DNA from: Deltaproteobacteria bacterium
Lineage (GTDB): Bacteria > Bdellovibrionota > Bdellovibrionia > Bdellovibrionales > JAMPXM01
Assembly: GCA_017302795.1 (NCBI GenBank)
Contig: JAFLCB010000008.1
Location: 62,001-126,000, forward strand
DNA: 64,000 nucleotides
Reading direction: 5' to 3'
Shown here: positions 1 to 7,970 of the stretch, one piece after another
How positions within the stretch are numbered: the stretch's first letter is position 1
Layout: each line of letters begins with the position of its first letter
The notes under the pieces: model-generated
Database searches by the model: none
The model's input: only the letters and a program-made list of their open reading frames with translations
What the model was told of the DNA's origin: nothing
Made by a program: the position numbers and the translations under genes

Positions 1-1
1 C

Positions 2-400
2 TTTTGGACTTTGGCTATCGGAAATTGGAGCGGCGCTAGTTCGATTCAGAGAAGGACTGTCTCAGCGTTCGTAGATTCCTTGGCGAGACTTAATTTTTCT
101 GACACCGCCTACGACTTTCAGCTTGTTTCTAATCTACCAGAGTTCCGGTCATTTTCTGATCTGGTTGCAGAATCGAATCTCATTCAACAGGGGGCTCAGC
201 TGGCGATGCGACGATCCGAGCTCGCTATTGATGAATTGGCTTCGAGCATGGCGACAGAAAATGTTGAACTTCTCAATGAATTTAATTTTTTGCGAAAGAT
301 TAGTTTAGATCTCGCGCAAGCTTATGGAAACTTTGCGACAATGACCTCGAAAAATGCGAACGTAGTGAGTGGCGAACGATTTGAAGGAGCCCAAGTATGA
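2..400 (+). CDS. C-terminal fragment of a protein upstream of crtI, possibly a polyprenyl (GGPP) synthase
   Basis: The frame is open to the left window edge, so only the last 132 or so codons are visible. The fragment is largely helical. A stretch rich in Ala, Leu and Glu near residues 55-110 resembles the C-terminal helices of isoprenyl diphosphate synthases, but the aspartate-rich motifs that would prove this lie outside the window. Its TGA overlaps the crtI start (ATGA), and an AAGGAG ribosome-binding site for crtI lies inside its last codons, so the two are translationally coupled. Prenyl synthases commonly sit next to crtI and crtB, which is the main reason for the suggestion. It could be another carotenoid or lipid enzyme. 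Confidence 0.55.
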   Translation, partial: FWTLAIGNWSGASSIQRRTVSAFVDSLARLNFSDTAYDFQLVSNLPEFRSFSDLVAESNLIQQGAQLAMRRSELAIDELASSMATENVELLNEFNFLRKISLDLAQAYGNFATMTSKNANVVSGERFEGAQV

Positions 401-2031
401 ACTCAGATTTCAAGAGCGATAAAAAAGGCGCACGCGTTGCTGTGATCGGAAGCGGATTTGGTGGTCTCAGCGTTGCGATTCGGCTTCAGGCAAAAGGCTT
501 TCAGGTAAAGATTTTTGAAAAGCGAGACCAACCTGGTGGACGCGCCTATGTGTACCGAGAAAAAGGCTTCACCTTTGATGCGGGACCTACTGTCATTACG
601 GCACCGGAATCGCTGGAAGAACTTTTTCAGCTTACCGGCAAGCGCATGGCGGATTATGTCGAAATGATTCCAGTTTCCCCATTCTACCGATTGCTTTGGG
701 ATGATGGCTTCAAATTTGATTATTCCAACAATGAAAAAGAACTGTACGAACAGATCGGTAAGAAATCACCGGAAGATGTCAGTGGATACAAGCGTTTCCT
801 CGAATACTCTAAGGAAGTGTTCGACGAAGGTTACACGAAGCTCGCCGCAACCCCGTTTCTGCACATCTGGAGCATGGTTAAAGTTTCGCCTCAACTGGTG
901 CGCTTAGGCGCACACCGCAGTGTTTACGCGACCGTGTCCAAGTTTATTAAAGACAAACACTTGCGCGAAGCATTCAGCTTTCATTCTTTGTTGGTGGGCG
1001 GAAATCCGTTTTCCACATCGTCGATCTACACGTTGATTCATTTTCTTGAGCGCAACTGGGGCGTGTTTTTTCCCCGGGGCGGTACGGGCGCGCTTGTTAA
1101 GGCGATGGTTAAATATTTTGAAGAGCTTGGCGGAGAAATTTCGCTGAAGGCGGAAATTGAAAATATTGAAACCAAGGGCGGGGCCGTTTGCGGTGTTCGT
1201 TCGAAAAACGGAGAGATGTGGGCCTGCGACGCTGTCGTCAGCAACGGCGATGTCTTGCACACATACAAAGATCTTTTGAAAAGTGAGCCCAAAGCAAGAT
1301 CCAGCGAGCGACGACTTGAAAAATCAGACTACTCGATGTCGTTGTTCCTGATCTACTTCGGCACTAAAAAGAAGTACCCGAACCTCGCTCACCACAACGT
1401 TCTATTCGGACCACGTTATAAGGAGCTGTTGGAAGAGATTTTTGTCAAAGGTGGGGAACTGCCAGAGGACTTCTCGCTTTATCTTCACGCTCCAAGTTTG
1501 TCGGACGCAAGCCTGGCGCCTGAAGGCTCGGAGTGCTTTTATGTACTTGCTCCGGTGGCTCACCTTGGAAAGCTTAAGATTGATTGGAAGACAGAGGGTC
1601 CAAAGTATGCGGACCGCATTCTTTCCTATATGGAAGAGAAGTATCTTCCAGGTCTCAAGGAGAACCTCGTGGTGCAAAAGATCTTCACGCCCGAAGATTT
1701 CAAGTACGAGCTCAATTCGCACCTCGGGGCTGCGTTCTCACTTGAACCGAAGCTCACGCAAAGTGCGTATTTCCGACAGCACAACCGCGACTCGAAGATT
1801 GGCGGGTTATACTTCGTTGGTGCGGGCACTCACCCAGGGGCGGGAGTACCTGGTGTTGTGAATTCAGCAAAGGCAACAGCGGGACTTATGATTGAAGATT
1901 TAGGGAAGCTCTTCGGCGCGAAATCTGGTCTTAGTAAGGTGGCGGCCAACGATCCTGCAAAGACAGATATAGCCCGAACCGTCAATATGCCTGCCAGTCA
2001 AAACGAGCGCGGACCTGACGCCAATGTCTGA
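397..2031 (+). CDS. crtI: Phytoene desaturase (CrtI family)
   Basis: FAD-dependent desaturase that converts phytoene towards lycopene at the membrane. The N-terminus carries the dinucleotide-binding fold GSGFGG (residues 18-23), followed by FEKRDQPGGRAY and the FDAGPTV segment typical of CrtI. Near residues 470-490 is the bacterial phytoene dehydrogenase signature, VGAGTHPGAGVPGV. At 544 residues it is longer than the usual ~490-510 because of a polar tail of about 45 residues after the conserved end. The start is fixed by AAGGAG seven bases upstream. Its end overlaps the crtB start by 8 bases, giving a coupled crtI-crtB order. CrtN/CrtO-type relatives are possible, but the neighbours favour CrtI. 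Confidence 0.95.
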   Translation: MNSDFKSDKKGARVAVIGSGFGGLSVAIRLQAKGFQVKIFEKRDQPGGRAYVYREKGFTFDAGPTVITAPESLEELFQLTGKRMADYVEMIPVSPFYRLLWDDGFKFDYSNNEKELYEQIGKKSPEDVSGYKRFLEYSKEVFDEGYTKLAATPFLHIWSMVKVSPQLVRLGAHRSVYATVSKFIKDKHLREAFSFHSLLVGGNPFSTSSIYTLIHFLERNWGVFFPRGGTGALVKAMVKYFEELGGEISLKAEIENIETKGGAVCGVRSKNGEMWACDAVVSNGDVLHTYKDLLKSEPKARSSERRLEKSDYSMSLFLIYFGTKKKYPNLAHHNVLFGPRYKELLEEIFVKGGELPEDFSLYLHAPSLSDASLAPEGSECFYVLAPVAHLGKLKIDWKTEGPKYADRILSYMEEKYLPGLKENLVVQKIFTPEDFKYELNSHLGAAFSLEPKLTQSAYFRQHNRDSKIGGLYFVGAGTHPGAGVPGVVNSAKATAGLMIEDLGKLFGAKSGLSKVAANDPAKTDIARTVNMPASQNERGPDANV

Positions 2032-2995
2032 TCTCGTTCGCGACGGCAGAGACACAACGAAGGCAGCAAAAACAGATATTCAGAAAGGCTCGAAGAGTTT
2101 TTCATTCGCGAGTCTCGTTTTTTCTAAGAAAGAACGCGAGGCATGTTGGCGTTTGTACGCCTGGTGCCGTCGTTCCGATGATGCCATCGACAGCGCAGTT
2201 TCTCGGGAAGAGGCAGTTCATCAATTAGAAAACTTAAAGGTTAAAACTCGTGCAAGCTTCCGAGGAGAAGACCTCGGAGAGCACCCTTGGACGGGACTGA
2301 AAGAGATTGCAGTTCGTTATCGCATTTCTGAACATGCGGCGCTCGATCTTCTTCGGGGTTTTGAAACAGATCTCGGTGAACAGCGACCAGTTAACGGGAT
2401 TTCAGTGCAAATGAAATCTTGGGACGAGTTGGCTGACTATTGTTACTGTGTCGCTGGGACAGTCGGACTTATGATGTGTCCAATCATGGGAGTAAAGAAT
2501 CCAGATGCTGCGAAAGCTGCGATTGCGATGGGTTCGGCGATGCAATTGACGAATATCTCCCGTGATGTTCGCGAGGATTTTGAAAGAGGCCGGGTTTATC
2601 TTCCAGCTGATTGGCTGTTGGCTCGCGGAGTAATGCCTCAGGACCTTTTGAAAACTGAAAACCGAAAGGCCGTGTTTTCGGTTGTTCAGCAAATGCTCGA
2701 CAAAGCAGAAGATATGTACGCGATGGGGGAAGCTGGGTTACGATTTCTTCCGTGGCGAGCAGCTTGGGCAGTGTTAGTCGCTGCGTTTGTTTATCGCGAA
2801 ATTGGACGTCAGGTTCTTGAAAAAGGGTCGGACACTGATTTTAGCAGAGTCGTCGTTGGTCGCAGTAAAAAGTTGTTTCTGTTTTTACAAGCCAGTGTCC
2901 AGCTGATGAAGTGGCGCTTGGTGGGTTATGGTCCGGATCGAATGGAATCTCTGAAAGGGCAATCAAATGGCATCAACAACATCCTTCCTTCGTGA
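2024..2995 (+). CDS. crtB: Phytoene synthase (CrtB family)
   Basis: Condenses two geranylgeranyl diphosphates into phytoene, the first committed step in carotenoid synthesis. The SFSFAS motif lies near residues 25-30. The first aspartate-rich motif is RRSDDAID (D52, D53, D56). The second lies near residues 177-195 (NISRDVREDFERGRVYLP), with the Asp residues that bind Mg-diphosphate. At 323 residues it is a normal length. It overlaps crtI by 8 bases, and its own last ~10 codons contain the start of the next gene, so translation of all three genes is probably coupled. Squalene/phytoene synthase family membership is clear, and the phytoene product follows from the crtI neighbour. Confidence 0.95.
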   Translation: MSDLVRDGRDTTKAAKTDIQKGSKSFSFASLVFSKKEREACWRLYAWCRRSDDAIDSAVSREEAVHQLENLKVKTRASFRGEDLGEHPWTGLKEIAVRYRISEHAALDLLRGFETDLGEQRPVNGISVQMKSWDELADYCYCVAGTVGLMMCPIMGVKNPDAAKAAIAMGSAMQLTNISRDVREDFERGRVYLPADWLLARGVMPQDLLKTENRKAVFSVVQQMLDKAEDMYAMGEAGLRFLPWRAAWAVLVAAFVYREIGRQVLEKGSDTDFSRVVVGRSKKLFLFLQASVQLMKWRLVGYGPDRMESLKGQSNGINNILPS

Positions 2996-3566
2996 AACTT
3001 ATATTTACGCCGCTCGCGTGAAGCAATTCTCGCCAGTTGATTGGATCGTCTACATCGCGTGGGTCGGAATGATGTACGGCTTGTTTATCGCGGTCGGCGG
3101 CTTCCTCCTGCTGGGCCATTTGGCGGGAGTCGAGTATCCCGCCTATGTATGGAACATTCCAATCGGCGTCTTTATTTTTTCGACGGCAATTGCGTTCGAT
3201 ACGATCGGTCACCGCACGATTTATAAAGAGTACTTACAAAAAGCGGAAGCCTTGGTTCATCACATTACCATTTTTGCCGGGATAACAAGCATTTTGGTCC
3301 TATGCATGGCCTATCACTTTCCCGTGTTCTTGCGAATTCCAGCTTTAGTCTTGATCGCACTGTCGATTTTCTATTCGATGGTCGACGAAGCGCTTCACTG
3401 GCATCGGTACATGACGCAAAATTCTGACCGCGTTGAAATGTGGAGCCACTTCTTCATTTTCGTCGGCCATATCATCATGGTGATTGCATGGTGGCAGTGG
3501 TACGCAGAGGGGTATTTGGGCGTCAAAGAAACGATCGCGGCAAACCCGATTCTTCAGTTGCTCTAA
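2967..3566 (+). CDS. Multi-pass membrane protein of the carotenoid operon, function unknown
   Basis: I do not recognise a named family. The 199-residue protein has about five hydrophobic segments (roughly residues 25-50, 55-80, 98-120, 122-140 and 155-180). Histidines cluster at membrane edges: HH near residue 93, HWHRY near 143-147, and WSHFF/GHI near 160-170. This pattern could bind metal or haem, but no established motif is complete. It overlaps crtB by 29 bases and is the last gene of the crtI-crtB operon, so a role in carotenoid modification, placement or a linked membrane process is inferred from context only. The frame shows strong protein-like character throughout. Confidence 0.8.
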   Translation: MASTTSFLRETYIYAARVKQFSPVDWIVYIAWVGMMYGLFIAVGGFLLLGHLAGVEYPAYVWNIPIGVFIFSTAIAFDTIGHRTIYKEYLQKAEALVHHITIFAGITSILVLCMAYHFPVFLRIPALVLIALSIFYSMVDEALHWHRYMTQNSDRVEMWSHFFIFVGHIIMVIAWWQWYAEGYLGVKETIAANPILQLL

Positions 3567-3568
3567 AA

Positions 3569-3596
3569 AGTTTCTTATCGATTAGTTTCTTATCGA
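3569..3596. repeat. Two tandem copies of a 13-base repeat between convergent stop codons
   Basis: AGTTTCTTATCGA occurs at 3569-3581 and again at 3584-3596, a period of 15 bases. The first copy starts just after the plus-strand TAA. The second contains the stop codon and last Arg codon of the minus-strand gene. This is one of four convergent gaps in the window with this arrangement. Confidence 0.85.
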
Positions 3597-4342
3597 AAAA
3601 CCTGGTCCTCTTCGCGGCGAATGAGGACTACAAGCAATACAAGCAAAACAGAAAAAGCAGCGAACAATCCCCAAAGGTCGCGCTTCGCAATGTCGCCGCC
3701 TAAGAGTGTCGCCCAAAGCAGTTCACCGTAATGACGACTTGGTAGATAAACTGAAACATCTTGCACGACTTTTGGCAAAATACCGGGCGGCATCCAGAGC
3801 CCCCCGGCGAAAGACAGCGGTAAGTACGTCAAGTTAAGAACAGGCGTCGATGATCGCGCGCTGACCACCAAACCCAGTGCGAGGCCAAGGCAAGCAAAAG
3901 GGAACGCACCCAGAGCGAGTGTCAGTAAAAACTGACCCCAGTGATAGGGAGCGAAGTCGAGGTCTCCTAAAAACCTAGCGGTTGCAAGCACACCAAGCAC
4001 GCCGAGTGTCGCGAAGACAATTCCAGAAAAAATGCGTGCCGCAAGTTGTGTGCCTCGAGGGGCTGGTAGCACCCGTAAGTAAGAATACCAAGAAGTTTCA
4101 CGATCTGTCGCGACGCCTATTCCGAACTGAAACAGAACGACACTGAGTACTGCAAAAGCGCAGAATGAAGCGGTCAGCATCGCGAGACCATCGGCATCTG
4201 GCGCGTTGGGAATTCCAAAAAACCAGAAGAAGAGTGAAGGGAACACAAAAGTCGAAACCAAGTACATGGGCTGCCGAAGATTCTCGAGGGTGAGATAGTA
4301 GGTATGAAGAATCAAAAGTTTAATTGGGATTCTCATTTCCAT
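3590..4342 (-). CDS. ABC-2 type transporter permease
   Basis: Membrane subunit of an ABC exporter. The 250-residue protein has about six hydrophobic helices (near residues 25-45, 55-75, 100-125, 135-160, 165-185 and 225-245). Between helices 2 and 3 is a cytoplasmic loop with ETSWYSYLRVLPAPRG, the coupling-helix region typical of ABC-2 permeases. It overlaps the ATPase gene by 10 bases, so the pair is one exporter (one permease gene, probably acting as a dimer). It lies in an operon with a membrane hydroxylase inside the carotenoid region, so a lipid or pigment substrate is possible. The sequence itself does not show the substrate. Confidence 0.88.
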   Translation of the reverse strand: MEMRIPIKLLILHTYYLTLENLRQPMYLVSTFVFPSLFFWFFGIPNAPDADGLAMLTASFCAFAVLSVVLFQFGIGVATDRETSWYSYLRVLPAPRGTQLAARIFSGIVFATLGVLGVLATARFLGDLDFAPYHWGQFLLTLALGAFPFACLGLALGLVVSARSSTPVLNLTYLPLSFAGGLWMPPGILPKVVQDVSVYLPSRHYGELLWATLLGGDIAKRDLWGLFAAFSVLLVLLVVLIRREEDQVFR

Positions 4343-5166
4343 TGCCCCGAATGTATTTCCAAAGCTTCCTCTAGGCCAAGACGTCGAACTTCAAGATTTT
4401 CGAAATGGGTCCCTTGATTTACGAGATCTCGAATTTTGGCATCGCTATCTTTGACGGACTCTTCAAAGATTTTTCCATTGGCATGGTAGCGAAGTCGCTT
4501 GAAATCAATCGGTTTTAGGATCTCTTCGATCGTTCCGTCGATTCTCAGCTGACCTTTTTCAAGCAATAGAACTCGATCGGCAATTAGTCCTGCCTCATGC
4601 AGATCATGAGTGGCCAAGAGCACAGAGCCACCTTGCTTTTTAAACCTCTCGATTTCTTGCCAGAGTTGCTTTCTCGATTCCACGTCTAGACCAGTCGTGG
4701 GTTCGTCGAGAATAAGAAGTTCAGGACGACCAATGAGCGCGCAGGCGAGTCCCACGCGGCGACGCTCGCCGCCGCTAAGCCCGCCTAGCTTATTTTTCCA
4801 AACTCGTTCCAGGTTAAATCTGCGTTTTAGCTCTTCGAGATCAAATGTGTTTCGAAAATGTCCTTTAACCAGGCTCAAGACTTCGCTCGTATTGAGATGC
4901 GCGGGGTAAGACAAATCCTGCGAGGTGTAACCGACTCGAAGTCGCGCTTCGGGCGAGCGAGGGGAGTGGCCGAAAAGTCGCGCGATCCCTTTAGTTGGCT
5001 CCCGTAGTCCCAGCAAAATTTTAAACGTCGTACTTTTTCCCGCGCCGTTTGGTCCAAGAAACACTGTCACTTGGCCTGGGCTTAGGCGAAAAGAAAGTGG
5101 ACCGAGTGCAGCTTTGCCTAGGTAGGATTTTTCAACATTTTCAAAATCGGCAATCGATTGGCTCAA
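4333..5166 (-). CDS. ABC transporter ATP-binding protein
   Basis: Nucleotide-binding subunit partnering the ABC-2 permease. Walker A is GPNGAGKST (residues 38-46), the signature is LSGGERRR, Walker B is LLILDEPTTGLD, and the switch His lies in LLATHDLHEAG. The C-terminal ~70 residues form the extension seen in CcmA/drug-export type ATPases. Its start overlaps the stop of the upstream hydroxylase gene by 4 bases (ATGA type), and its end overlaps the permease by 10. The order on this strand is therefore hydroxylase, ATPase, permease in one tightly packed operon, opposite in direction to crtI-crtB. Confidence 0.94.
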   Translation of the reverse strand: MSQSIADFENVEKSYLGKAALGPLSFRLSPGQVTVFLGPNGAGKSTTFKILLGLREPTKGIARLFGHSPRSPEARLRVGYTSQDLSYPAHLNTSEVLSLVKGHFRNTFDLEELKRRFNLERVWKNKLGGLSGGERRRVGLACALIGRPELLILDEPTTGLDVESRKQLWQEIERFKKQGGSVLLATHDLHEAGLIADRVLLLEKGQLRIDGTIEEILKPIDFKRLRYHANGKIFEESVKDSDAKIRDLVNQGTHFENLEVRRLGLEEALEIHSGQWK

Positions 5167-6044
5167 AGCTGGTCCTCGGCCGGAACCAGTGCTTGAACGT
5201 CGCTATTCTTAGTTAGGCGCTGGAGTTCGATCTCATACCGCGAGTCCTCCGTCGCAAAAACTTTATCCCAAAACGTAAAAAACAATCCGTAGTTGGTTCG
5301 GAAATAGCGATGGTGCTGCGCATGATGAGTCCCAGTAATAAGCCATCTTCCAAGAAACCGACCAAATCGGTTTGGCGGCAGAACCTCAAAACCTAAATGA
5401 TTGATGATTGCCGACACAGTCATAAACGTTAGGTAGGCGAGTAAAACCGTCGGATGCACTGGAAGAAATAAAACAATCAACGGAAGTGCTAATGCCTGAA
5501 TGAAACCTTCAACGGGATGAAAGGAAAACGAGGCCCAAGGGGAGGGAGTTAAACTTTGATGATGCAGTGAATGGAACTTCCGATACACCCGAGGAAGATG
5601 AAGCCAGCGGTGTGTGACGTAAAAGTAGAAGTCATGAAGGATCGACATCACCACAAAACTGACAGGCAGATACCAGAGTCCATATTGGTTGAAGGACAAG
5701 TAAATCTTGGTCCAGCCAATTTGCCAAATGAGACCAAGTCCCACTCCGCTTAAACCGAAAAGCAAAGAGGTGATCACCGACCATTTGATTTCGAAGCCCT
5801 GCATTTCCTTCGACGGTAGGGTCTCGTAAATTTGGCGTTTCGCCCAAGTAGTTGGTTTATGCCAGTAAAGCATCGCCCAGATCGGAGTAACTATGAGAAA
5901 ATAACGAAACGCGACAATTGCCGAGAGGACCAGAGTTGCCAAAAAAAAGTTTTCAAAAACAGTAAGATCAAAGGGGAGGTAGGACTCTAGGCGCTCAAAA
6001 TGACCTGGTAAACCATCTAAACGTGAAGCCGAAAGTTCAGACAC
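5163..6044 (-). CDS. Fatty-acid hydroxylase / sterol desaturase superfamily membrane protein
   Basis: Membrane di-iron oxygenase. Three histidine clusters ligate the metals in this superfamily: HRWLH with the preceding HDFYFYVTH, then HSLHH near residue 160, and HHAQHH near residue 240. All are present and correctly spaced. Hydrophobic helices fall near residues 30-55, 95-120, 130-150 and 180-215. The position between crtB and crtY makes a carotenoid ring hydroxylase attractive. However, at 293 residues it is longer than CrtZ (~170) and closer in layout to sterol desaturase-like proteins, so a lipid or hopanoid substrate is equally possible. It is the first gene of the minus-strand operon with the ABC exporter. 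Confidence 0.85.
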   Translation of the reverse strand: MSELSASRLDGLPGHFERLESYLPFDLTVFENFFLATLVLSAIVAFRYFLIVTPIWAMLYWHKPTTWAKRQIYETLPSKEMQGFEIKWSVITSLLFGLSGVGLGLIWQIGWTKIYLSFNQYGLWYLPVSFVVMSILHDFYFYVTHRWLHLPRVYRKFHSLHHQSLTPSPWASFSFHPVEGFIQALALPLIVLFLPVHPTVLLAYLTFMTVSAIINHLGFEVLPPNRFGRFLGRWLITGTHHAQHHRYFRTNYGLFFTFWDKVFATEDSRYEIELQRLTKNSDVQALVPAEDQL

Positions 6045-6138
6045 TACTTAACTCCAGACGCGCCTTTTCAAAACAGCCGCCGGGCTAGAGATTCTCTGAA
6101 GAAGCAACTCGACGCAAGAGACAATGCGGAGGATAATA

Positions 6139-7341
6139 GTGCCGATGGCAGAAAGTTTGCAAAAACCGAATCTCGAAACGGGCAATCTCGCAACGGGTGC
6201 TAAGATTCTAATCGAAGGAGCGGGGCTTGCCGGCTGTATGGCGCTGATTGCGCTCAAATGGCGATGGCCCGATTTGGAAATTCACCTTTCGTCGCAACCT
6301 CCGCACGGGACTATTTCGGCTGATCGGTCCGAAGCCGCAAGTAAGACCTGGTGTTTTCACGAAGGTGATGTTCAACCCGAGTCCTGGGCATGGCTGACGC
6401 CGTACATTTCTTGTTCATGGTCGGGCTATGACGTCCATTTTCCAAAGCATTCGCGATCTCTCTTGAGCCGGTATTATGCAATTCGTTCCACCGATTTTTT
6501 TGATCGCGTCAAAGCAACCTATCCGATGGCCTTTCAAGGGCGTGACCAACAGGCAAATTACGACTTGAAAATTAAGGCGACCGGTTGGCCGCCGGTATCG
6601 CGGTCAACGGATTTTGGCTGGCAGAAATTTGTCGGTCTCGATTTAAAGCTAAAATCCCCGCACGGTCTTCAGCGTCCGATTTTAAAAGATGCGCGGGTCG
6701 AGCAGATTGATGGCTATCGTTTCTTCTACTGTCTTCCTTGGTCTGAAAGGTCGCTCTTAATTGAAGACACCTATTATTCGAATACCCCTGATCTCGATGT
6801 CGAAAAAATTCGCCGAAAAATTCTTCAGTTTGCGCAGCTTCAAGGCTGGGAAGTAGAAAGCGAAGAGCGGATCGAGAAAGGGGCGTTGCCTCTTGATATG
6901 GGACTTTGTGAAATTCAAGCTAGGGTAGATCTTAAAGTTGGACAAATCTCGATTGGCGCTGCTTCTGGGCTTGCTCATCCGGTGACAGGCTACACAACCT
7001 CAACTTTGATTCAGCAAATCGAAAGCATGGTTCGTGAACCCAGCGAAGATGAAAGTTCTGCCGGATGTGATTTGGTAGATCTGGCTCGGCGGGTCGACGG
7101 CGTGAATGAGAACCTTCGTATTCAGTCTCGGTATTTTCACTTGCTCAATCGCATGTTGTTTAAAGTGGCGCGTCCTGAAGAGCGTTATGTCGTATTAGAG
7201 CGCTTTTATCGCCTGTCCCCAGATCTAATCTCACGTTTTTATGCTGGCCGTTTGAATTGGACGGATCGAGCTCGAATATTAATCGGCCGACCCCCTGTAC
7301 CGCTGCTTCCCGCAGTTCGTGAATTTTCTTCCTGGATCTGA
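6139..7341 (+). CDS. crtY: Lycopene cyclase (CrtY family)
   Basis: Cyclises lycopene ends to beta-rings. The N-terminus has a dinucleotide-binding fold with GAGLAGC. Later come the FDRV segment, LPWSERSLLIEDTYYS and GAASGLAHPVTGYTTS, all characteristic of CrtY. About 400 residues is the expected length. I place the start at GTG 6139, six bases after GGAGG; an ATG at 6145 also fits, while the ATG at 6124 lies before the ribosome-binding site. The gene is divergent from the hydroxylase, with a short shared upstream region (6045-6138). Together with crtI and crtB it predicts a cyclic carotenoid as product. Confidence 0.92.
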   Translation: MPMAESLQKPNLETGNLATGAKILIEGAGLAGCMALIALKWRWPDLEIHLSSQPPHGTISADRSEAASKTWCFHEGDVQPESWAWLTPYISCSWSGYDVHFPKHSRSLLSRYYAIRSTDFFDRVKATYPMAFQGRDQQANYDLKIKATGWPPVSRSTDFGWQKFVGLDLKLKSPHGLQRPILKDARVEQIDGYRFFYCLPWSERSLLIEDTYYSNTPDLDVEKIRRKILQFAQLQGWEVESEERIEKGALPLDMGLCEIQARVDLKVGQISIGAASGLAHPVTGYTTSTLIQQIESMVREPSEDESSAGCDLVDLARRVDGVNENLRIQSRYFHLLNRMLFKVARPEERYVVLERFYRLSPDLISRFYAGRLNWTDRARILIGRPPVPLLPAVREFSSWI

Positions 7342-7415
7342 ACGTAACTCGAATAATCATATTCCGTCAGATACGGTCGACTCGGGTCCGACAAAACTAT
7401 TAAAGGGAATTGCGC

Positions 7416-7961
7416 ATGAATAACTTCGTTAAAAAAATGGATCGCCTTTTGCGTTCCACGTCAATGGTGTTTTCGGTGTTGTTTGCTACGACTGGATTTT
7501 CGATTGCCGCGACAACATTGTATGTCGATACGGCGAGCGCGGCAGTTCGCGCGCGCGCGACAGGCGAGTTAAACAAGATCGAAAATGCCGAGGTCTTCAC
7601 ACTAGTCGGCGTAACGCCGAGTACGATCGCCGATGAAGTAGTCGCAGAAATCGGAAAACGAGTTCGCCAATCTTATTACCGAATGGGTTATGAGGTTCGT
7701 GGTTATAACGGCGGTTGGGTCGATCAAGCTCAAGCCCTGCTGGCATTGAAAGAACCTAAAGGCGAGTTCCGCGGCATTTCTACGGAAGGTGAAGCAGAAC
7801 TTTTGCAGTGGATCGCCGATAAGGACGTCGATCGAATCGAAGCGGTCTCGCTTGAAACCAATTACCACGGCGGCACTGGCCTCGAAGACGTCTATATCTT
7901 CGTTCCGAAAATGCCGGCCACAGAGGTTCTCGTCATTCGTGCATTTTGGTACGCGGAATAG
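7416..7961 (+). CDS. Exported protein of unknown function
   Basis: No family recognised. The N-terminus (KK, then a hydrophobic stretch to about residue 40 ending ASAAV) is a likely signal peptide with Ala-X-Ala cleavage, so the ~145-residue mature protein should be periplasmic or surface located. It is soluble-looking with mixed strands and helices and ends in a hydrophobic/aromatic segment (VLVIRAFWYAE). The start at ATG 7416 is supported by AAAGGGA eight bases upstream. It converges on the subtilase gene with only nine bases between the stop codons. Confidence 0.75.
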   Translation: MNNFVKKMDRLLRSTSMVFSVLFATTGFSIAATTLYVDTASAAVRARATGELNKIENAEVFTLVGVTPSTIADEVVAEIGKRVRQSYYRMGYEVRGYNGGWVDQAQALLALKEPKGEFRGISTEGEAELLQWIADKDVDRIEAVSLETNYHGGTGLEDVYIFVPKMPATEVLVIRAFWYAE

Positions 7962-7970
7962 TTTTCGCTC

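Noticed and set aside
6124-6138. ATG at 6124 as the crtY start
   Set aside because: It lies upstream of the GGAGG ribosome-binding site, which instead points to GTG 6139 or ATG 6145.
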